Below the pieces are notes generated by a model. That model did not search any database and was not told the origin of the DNA. It saw only the letters and a program-made list of their open reading frames with translations. From Kineosporia corallincola (lineage in GTDB: Bacteria > Actinomycetota > Actinomycetes > Actinomycetales > Kineosporiaceae), in the NCBI RefSeq assembly GCF_018499875.1, contig NZ_JAHBAY010000018.1, positions 112,222-176,221 of the forward strand: a stretch of 64,000 nucleotides of DNA, read 5' to 3'. The position numbers and the translations under genes are program-made. This document shows, piece by piece, positions 53,701 to 62,700 of the stretch. Position 1 is the stretch's first letter. Each line of letters opens with the position of its first letter.

Positions 53701-56700
53701 CGTTACCGGCCCGGTCGTAGAGCATCGGCGAGGGGGTGAAGGCGCCGAAGAGCATGAGCGGGAAGTTCGCGCGCAGATCGCCCTCGGACAGGAACTGGCG
53801 CAGGTCGTCCCAGGAGTCGGTGCTCAGGCCGGTGAACCGGCCGGCGAACGCCTCGGCCACGTCGATCAGGATCTGCCCGGCGTCGGGGAAGCTCTCCGCC
53901 CCGAACAGCGGCGCGTCCGAGAGCTGGAGCGGGGTGGGCAGAACCAGGTCGTTCGCGGTCGGCGCCTCGTGCAGGTGCTTGGGGAACCAGACCTCCAGAC
54001 GCGGTGTGGGCACGATCGTGTCGGTGATCGTGCGCCAGCCGTCACTGCCCCGCAGGGCGCCGGATGTGACGTCGGACAGGCCGCCCCGCAGCAGGTGGTA
54101 CTGCCAGCGCATGGTGAAGTCGTAGCGCCACGAGCGTTCCCGGCTGCGCAGGATGGTGAACGCCTGGATGCTCGTGCCGGTCGTCATCACCCGGCTGGTC
54201 TGGTTCAGCGTCCAGCCCACGCGGCCGGTCAGGCTGACCGAGCGCAGCGGGACGCCGTCCTCGAAGTTCCACAGATGGGTGTACGAGTAGCCCAGGGTGC
54301 GAAGGTCGATGCTGGTGGCGGTGGTGCCGAGTTCGGGCATGCCGAACGCCCAGCTCTGCACGGTGACGGGCGGGCCGTCGGGCATCTCCTCCAGCCCGGC
54401 CTCGATCAGCCGGGCGTCGGAGGTGTCGAGGCGCAACGCCACCCGGTAGTCGCCGCCGGACCGGAACGGCACGACGTACCCGTCCTGCGAGAACAACGCC
54501 TCCCAGGCGGTACTCAGCAGGCGCGGGGTGAACAACTGGTTCATCCGGCCCGAGAATGCCGGGCTGTAACCGAATTCGGCCGAGACCGCGTTGGTCAGCG
54601 TGCCGCGCAGGTGCTCGACCAGGTCGGCGGGCACCGGCCGGATGTGCGGCATTCCGTGGGCACCGCTGCGGTCGGACCCGAAATCGCGGATCAGCGGCTG
54701 GATCCCGTCCACCGGGTCGAGACTCAGGCGGGGTTCCAGCACCAGGCCGGACTGTGCCTCGACGACCGGGGTGCCCGGGGTGGAGGCGGTGCTGGACTCC
54801 GCACGCAGGGACGGCGCCGAGTGACCGGCACCGACTCCGCCCTCGGTGACCGCACCGTCCGAGGCCGCGATCGACTCGACGATCGAGCCGACCGATCGGA
54901 CGCTGCTGGCGGAGCTGTCCGCCCGGTGCCGCCGGGGCGCCGGGTCGAGGTGGGGATCGAGGTGGGCAGAGCTCTCCTGCGGCATCTCGGCGAAGTCCGT
55001 GACCTGGGTGGTCGCCGCCACCTCGTCGACGTCCTCCACCCGGATCGCCGGGAAGGCCTCGGCGTCACGGGAGCTGCCGCCGGGGATCCGGCCGCGCTCG
55101 ATGCGCAGGGCTCTGATCGTGCGGCGGGCCAGGTCCTCGATCGCCCGGACGGCCGCGTCGTCCCAGCCCGCGCCGCCGTCGTCCTCCAGGTCGTGCCCGG
55201 TCCGGGCTTCGATCAGCAGGGCCGTGACGATCGGGACGATCTCGCGGACGGTCCGGCGGGCGTTGTCCTCCCGGGAGTTCCCGAGCCCGGAGGTACCGTA
55301 CCCACTGGCCCGGCCGACGACGACCGTGGCCATCTCGCCGAGCTCGAAGTTCTCCCGCCGGCTCAGCTGGCCCAGCACCCGCTGGGCCAGACCGGCCCCG
55401 GTGGCGGACCAGTCCTTCCGGACCCGGTTCAGCTCGGCGTCCTGCTCGAAGGTGACGCCGGGCTTGAGGTTCCCGGCCATCGCGGCGTACCGCGCGGCCG
55501 TCTCCCGGGCCAGCTGCTCCAGATGGTCCACACCGGCGGAGACCTGGGCCTGGGTCAGCCCGACGGCCTGTGCGGCGTCGGCCGAGAGCGGGCCGAAGTC
55601 GTGGACCTCCTGGGCCGGGGCGGCCTGCGGGCGCAGGCTGCTCAGCGGAAGGGCCGGGCGCAGGCGCAGTTCCGGCCGCGGCAGCCCGCCGAGCCGGTCC
55701 AGGACGACGTCCAGGGTCTCGAGCATGGACCGCTGGACGGTCCACACCCGCTCGGCACCGGCCGAGACGATCTCCCAGGTGTTGCGGGCGTCGATCGTGC
55801 TGTGCAGGGGGGCCTCGGCGGAGACGCCCTCGGGACGGGCCACCCAGGTGCCGCCGTGCGGCGCGGCCAGCGGGCCGGTCACCCCGACGATCATCGAGTC
55901 GCCCGGAAGGCCCTCCACCCCGGCCATTTCCACCAGGGTGTCGGTGCCGGCCGGGAGCGAGTCGGAGACCAGCAGGATCACCCTGATCCGCGGGTCGTGG
56001 GCAACCAGCGGGGTCAGGTACCGGGTGGCGAACTCGGCCGGCGTCAGCCTCTGCCCGTAGGCCAGCACCGGCGTGGTTCCGGTGCGGACCGTCGGCGAGG
56101 ACGACAGGACCACCTCGGGCCGGTCGAAGCCGACGTGGACGACGGCGACCTGCGGGTCGGCGACGGCCGGGAACGACTGGACGTCGACCAGCTGCCGGTC
56201 GACGACGGCGCGGTCGGTGGGCACCCGCGAGGGCAGGTACCAGCCGGACGGCACCCTGATCGGCACCGGGATCCCGCCCCAGGCGCCCAGTCCCGCGTCC
56301 TGGAGCAGGCGCTGCGGCGACCAGGACGCCTCGATCAGGTTGCGCACCCGGAAGGTCAGCGGCAGCTCGGTGCCGCCGTAGCCGATCTTGTCCCGCTCGT
56401 TGCGGGTCTTCATCGTGATGGTGACGACCGCGTCCAGGTAGACCGGGCCGTACCAGGTGGTGTCGAGCGACCAGGCGTCCCAGTGCGTCGCCGCGCGCCG
56501 CGAGCTGGAGGCCTGGATGCCGGTGCGGCCGGTGTACATCGGCGAGGAGATGACCAGTGGCTGCACCACCGGGCCGGCCGGGGTCTCGCCGACCCGGGGC
56601 TGGCTGGTGTTGACGGAGTACCAGGAGTTCGGCCCGGCGCCCCGGACCGAGCCGGCCTGGGCCGAGCGCCCGCCGGGCGCCGACGTCATCGTCATCACGT

Positions 56701-59700
56701 CGGCCCGGCCGGTGACCTGGGCCTGGGTGAAGTCGGTCGTGGCCTTCGGGTCGACGAGCCGGAAGCTGACCGACAGCGAGCCGGTGACGTCGGTGAAGAC
56801 GCTGCCGGTGGCGCGCAGCGGGACGCCCAGACGTGCGGCCTCGCCGACCGCACCGGTGCCGCGGGTGAGCAGGTGGTGCTCCAGCACCGACGGGTCGGCC
56901 AGCGCGCGCAGCTCGTCCTGCCCGACCTGGCCCCAGGCGGCCAGCAGCGCGGGGGTGCCGGCGTGCTCGGCCAGGGCCGCGGCCCAGGCGTCGTACAGGT
57001 GACGCACCTTGTCCGGGTCGATCCGGAGGTTCACCTCGTGGTCGACGAAGGCCTTGCGGTCCAGCCGGACCTCGGTCACGCCGTCCGGGATCCGCCCGGG
57101 GGCGAGGCGGGTGATGATCGGCTGCCCGGTGGCCGCCGGGAGCGAGCGGGTCAGGTCGGCGGTGGAGACCACGACCGTCTCGCCCAGCGGCACGCTGCGG
57201 CTCTCGACCCTGGCCGAGGTACCGCTCGGGTGCGCCGCGGTGACGCCCTGCGTCTGCCGGGCCAGCGCCGCCGGGGCGCCGAGCGCGAGCGTGTTCAGCA
57301 GCGGCGAGGGCCGCCAGACGCTGATCAGCGTGATCTCGATCCGGGCCTCGCCGAGCAACACGCTGAGCGGTCCGGAGGCCTCGAAACCGTCGTAGCGCCA
57401 GTCGGAGACGCTCATCGAGCCGCCGGAGCCGGAGCTCCAGCCGCGCAGCAGCTCGGCGATGAACTGGCTCTGCGGGTAGCTGGGCCGGGCGATGCCGTCG
57501 ACGATCGCGGCCAGCCCCGGGGCGATCGAGACCGACTGCGCCGTGCTCCAGGTCGAGCCGGCCCGCATCTCGCTGCGGTTGATGTAGTAGAGGCTGCCGT
57601 CCTGGGCCTCGGTGACGACCATGCCGCGCGCGGCCGGGTCCCGGTCGAAGCGGATCAGCAGCTGAGTCGTCCTCTGGCCGAGGAACTTCCCGTCCACCCG
57701 GGTCAGCAGCAGGCCACCGGCGCGCAGCACCGGCGTCTGGCTGTTGAGCACCTGCGGAGCGAGCATGACGTCCAGGCCGCCACGCAGCGAGGAACCGGGC
57801 ACACCCAGCTGCCACAGGCCGCTCAGGGCACCGGGCTCGTGCCGCGCCAGCAGGTCGGTCGCGGCGCTCAGCACCGGGTTCGTCCTGGTCAGTGCGGGAG
57901 CGCCGGCCGGGGACTGGAGGTGCTCGGTGACCGAGTTCAGCGGCACCAGCGGGAATTCCGGCACCGGCGTGGGGTCGGTGGCACTCAGCGGCGCGACCGG
58001 CACGACCCGCTCGGACTCGCCCGCCGGGAGCGCGAACCGCCGCACGCCCGTCGGTGCGGGAGCGGCCGGGCGCAGCAGCCGTGGCTCGTTCTCGCGCAGC
58101 GCCGGCAGGGCCGGGTGCGCGGCGTCCTTGATGTTCAGGGCCTCCAGGTCGGACAGGGTGAAGGCGGTGCGCTCGGGGGCGTAGTAGCGGATGCCGTCGG
58201 GCACGTCCACGTCGGTCGCGGCCGCCCGGAGCCCGAGATGCTTGTCCAGGCGCCGGCTCTCGGTGAGGTTGCGGTTGGAGACCACGACCACGCGCCAGCG
58301 GACCGCGCCGATCTTCCCGGTGTGCGGCAGCTTCAGCGTCAGCTGGTAACCGGGCAGGCCGGTCAGGGTGGCGAAGTCGCCGTCGCTCTGCGAGATCCCG
58401 TAGCTCGGGCCGACCCGGACCCAGGTACCGCCGCCGGACGGGTTGCCGAACGCGTCCACGTCCTTGACCTCGGAGGCGCCCAGACGGATGTTGGCCTCCA
58501 GGCCGAATCCGGCCGTGGTCGAGGACCACGAGGTCGCCGAGGCCGCGTACTCGACCAGGAGACTGGTGTCGAAGACCGCGGGGGCGGTGCCGTCGTCCTG
58601 CACCGAGTGGACCACCGGGATCAGGGCGAAGTGTGCCTCCCGGTCGCCGAAGGTCAGCTTCTGCGACATCTGGCCGGTCTGGCCGGTGGTCTCGCGCAGG
58701 AACACGCCGCGCAGGTGGTCGCGGGTGACGGCGGACAGCGCCCAGGTGCGGGCCTCGTCCGGGTCGATGCCGACCCGGGCCAGCTGCGCGACCAGGGCCG
58801 CGCGCACGGCGGCCACGCCGTCCACGTCCGTCACCCGGTCGAACGGCCGGATCCCGACCGTGCCGTACGGGTCGTCCACCGGTGAGAACACCCAGCCGTG
58901 GTCGAACTTCCACCAGCCGGTCCGGGCACGGGCCGGGACCTGCGTCGCCGTGCCCGGTTCCGTGCCGGCCGCCAGGACGTTCAGCTCGTGGGTGAGCCGG
59001 TCCACGGCCAGGGCCGGGACCTCCTCGGCCTGGGCGGGGGTGCCGCCCGGGGCCACCGGCGTCGGCGCCTGGCTCCGCGGTGCGGAGGCGGTCAGCGAGG
59101 TGAACGGCTCCGGCACCATCCAGGCGGCCCGGGTGGCGAACTCCTGGCGGACGTCGGCCGCCAGTCCGGGGGCCAGGCGGTGGGCCAGCTTACGGGCACC
59201 GGACTCGATCGCCTGGACGATCCGCGAGGACAGGTCCCTCGACAGCCGCCGGGTCACCGAGACGTTCAGCGTGACCTGGGCGTCGTAGCGGTAGATCCAG
59301 GCCGGGCCGGAGTACGACAGCGGCTTGTTGACCTGGCTGATGTGGTCGACGTCGACGCCGTCGGAGTGGGTGCGCGAGGCCGCGGACCCGGCCGCCACCC
59401 GGCCGGTCAGCTTCCGGTCGCTGCCCGGGATCGGCAGGCTCAGGTACCAGCGCGTGCCCACCGAGACCCCGGTGCTGCTGGAGTCGGTGCTGGAGTGCGT
59501 GCTGTCGAAGTAGCCGCTCGGGTTGATCGTGATCGCGCCGTCGTTCACCCAGATCGACTCGGCGGGCTCGGAACTCGTGCGCCGGGCCGACATCTCGAAG
59601 GTGATGTGCTCGACGTCGCCGGAGTTCAGCTCCCGCACGAAGGTCTCGCTGTGCCCGCCCTCGGTGAAGATCAGGTCCTGGCGGTGGCGCACCTCCGGCT

Positions 59701-62700
59701 CGCCGAACCGGGTCAGCAGCCACTCCTGGAGCTCCAGCTGCTGGCTGCGGGTCCACCGGTCCACGCGCACCTGGGCCTGCCCGGCCTGCGGCGCCGGGCT
59801 CCTGCGGCCCCGCTCCACCTGGGCGAGCAGCCCGAAGAACTGCTCCACCAGGTCCTGCGTGCCGGTGAGCCCGAGGTGCCCGGCGAAGCCGACCGAGCCG
59901 ACCGGCCTCGCGAAGGCCGCCGGGGCGAACCGGGGTACCTCCGGGACCGGCGGGGCCAGCCGCACCTGCGGCCGGTCCGTCTCGGACAGCCCGTGCAGGG
60001 CCCGCTCGAACAGCCCGGCGAGCTCCTCGGCCACCCAGACCGTCACGGTCAGGTCGGAGACCAGGTCCTTCGCGGCCGCCGCGCGCTTGCGCGAGTCCGC
60101 GAGCAGTTCCTCGCTCTCCACCGTCATCCGGACCTGGAGCTGGTACGGCACGCTCGGGCCGTTCAGCCCGACCTGGTCGGTCGTGCCCTGGTTGACGCTG
60201 TTCTGAAGGGCGGTGCCGCGCGAGGTGCCCAGCGGGAAACCGGCTGCGGCGTAGGGCACCCAGTCCCCCAACGGGGCCGGGCTGACCCACAGACCCAGGG
60301 CCAGGCCGAACGAGCCGCTGTTGCCGTGACCGGCGAACTGGCCGGTCCAGGCGCCGCGGTTCTGGCGCACCGGGACCTGCACCGCCGGGCCCATCCGGCG
60401 GGCGGCGAGCACCTCGGCGTTCAGGTGGCTGACCAGCCGCCGGCCCTTGGCCATCAGCAGCGGCGGCAGCGGGACGGTGGCGCCGAACAGGCGCGGCATC
60501 TCCAGCCGGACCGAGGTCTCCCCCAGCCGATGGTCGACGGCCGTGGCCAGGTCGGAACCGGCCACGGCCTTCAGCTCGGTCAGCAGCGCGCGGTTCAGCC
60601 AGCCCAGGCCGCCGATGCTGCCCAGGCCCGGCAGCACGGTGCCGAGCGCCTCGGTGAGCGGGGACTCCTCGGTGCCGAGGATCCACGGACCGGGCTCGGG
60701 CCGGTAGGTGGCGATCGCTTCGGGGAACGAGACCCGCAGCGTGTTCGTCACGTCGGCGCGGTGTTTCGTGGCCGTCGTGCCGGTCACCCGGATCTCGGTG
60801 CGCAGCCGGGCCGGCAGGTCGAAGTAGACCTGCTTGCCGGCCGTGACGATGCCACCACCCGCGCCGGAGTCCAGCGTGTGGCCCTGCGCCCGGGTGGACG
60901 TGGACGAGCCGCTGACCCCGACGCTCGGGAACAGCACGACGTTGCCCTGGGCGATGGACGTCCACACCGACAGGTCGACCGTGCCGCTCTTGGTGATGGA
61001 CTGCGAGATCGCGTTCGCCCGCATCGCCACACCGTCCATCGGCCCGGCGATGCCCTCACCGGTCCGGCGCAGCGGCTGGCGCGACGGGCGCACCCGGTGC
61101 GCCCCGGCCCGGTCCACACCGGTCAGGGTCAGGGTCATGGTGTGACCGTCAGCGGCCACGTCCAGGCCGCCCTCCAGCATCATCCGCACCGCGCCGGTGG
61201 CGCCGAGGTCGGCGATCCGGGTGGCCAGGGCGTTCTGGAGCGCGGAGAGGGTGGCCGGGGCGGGAGCCCGGTCCACGTCGGTGGCCCGGGCGACGAACTC
61301 GGCCTCGTCGAACCCGTGCCCGGCGTAGCTCTCGGCGAAACCGTGCGGCCCGAAGGCGTACTGCTGCGCACCGGCGACCAGGTTCTCGCCGGCGACCGGC
61401 AGGTCCACCGGCTCGGCGAAACCGGCCGGCAGACGGGCGGGCAGGGCGGTGCGGTCGGCCTGGTCGTCGACCAGCCGGCGGACCAGGTCGAGGGTGGCCG
61501 CGTTCAGGCCGGCCGCCTCCTGCGTCGTGGCCAGCCGGGCCAGGTCGCGCACCAGCGTGATCATCGCCAGGGCGTTCACCAGGTCGGTCAGCGGCAGGAA
61601 CCGCTCGGCCGCCTCGTCCACGGCGCTCACCCAGGCGGAATTATCGTGCCCGGGAACCATTCTCGGGTCGATCTGCTCCCCGACCAGGTCGCGGACCCGC
61701 TCGACGAGTCGCTCGTGCCGCAGGTCCACCTCTTCGTCCCGCAGGGCGGAGTCGAAGCGCTCGGCGATGACCGGCGCCGAGGCCAGGTCCTGGGCCAGGG
61801 TGCGCAGGTTGTGGCGGGCGGTGTCGTCCAGCCCCTCCGCGACCGGGTCGGCGTCCTCGTCCAGACGGGTCAGGGCCGCGTCCAGGCTCTCGACGGCCCG
61901 TGCCCGGAACGGCGTGATCTCCTCGCTGATCGAGTCGTCGCGGAGCAGGTGCGCCACCCGGTCGATCGCGGCCAGCATCGAGATCGCGTCCGGGTCGCTG
62001 AGCATGGTGTCCAGCAGCAGGCGCTGCACCACCCCGCCCGCCAGCGGCGTGCGCTCGGCGATGAGGTTCTCCGGCAGCATCGGCAGCCGGTCCTCCAGCC
62101 GCAGCAGCCCCTCCACCAGACCACGGGAACGGGACAGGTCGAGGACGTCGGCGGTCAGCTGCGGGTCACCGCCGCGCAGGGGCTGCTTTCCCCTGCTGAC
62201 GTCCGAGACACCCGACCGGCCGGACACACTCACCTGGTCGGCGGGCAGCGCCTCGAAGTCTTCCAGGCGTGAGGATTCCGCGCTCAGCGAGGGCGGGAGC
62301 GGCGCCTCGACGTTCGGGGACAGCCGCGGCGAACCACCGGCCGAGGAACCCTCGGGACGCAGTGACGGCGGACGCAGCGATCCGGCCTCGGAGGCCGCCC
62401 GGCTGCGCCGGCCCGGGCTGACGCTGCCGAGCTCGGCGCGTTCCGGGATGTCCAGCGAAAGGGTCACCTGCGGGGCGTTGCTGGGACCGGCGCCCGGGGA
62501 ACCGATCAGACCGGCCGAGCCGGGAGCGCCGGCCATGCCGCCGGCGCCACCGGGACCCGCACCGCCGCGCAGGCGCAGCCGGCCGCCGGTGTAGAGGTTC
62601 AGCACCTCCCAGGCCATGTCGCCGACGGTGTGCACGATGGCGGTCACCCGCGCCATCAGCTCGCCGACCAGGTCGACATCGATGTGCTGCACGGCCCCGG

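Larger units (their letters stand above)
49500..61430 (-). other. N-terminal beta-rich arm of the giant protein (about ten modules)
   Basis: Residues about 855-4831. About ten beta-rich modules of 250-400 residues share a layout: strands, a Ser/Thr/Gly-rich centre such as [19 protein letters not shown], and a closing strand such as [13 protein letters not shown] or [13 protein letters not shown] helical spacer (55065-55610) and a Ser-rich linker (54720-55060) split the arm. One hydrophobic stretch lies at about 50480-50620. The pattern matches the C-terminal arm, but I know no family to name. Confidence 0.5.

Noticed and set aside
39476..58885. Very long open frames on the + strand opposite the giant gene (for example 39476-47176 and 47207-58885)
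   Set aside because: They are antisense shadows caused by high GC. Their translations are Gly/Arg/Pro/His/Gln-rich, show no domains and mirror the codon pattern of the giant gene.
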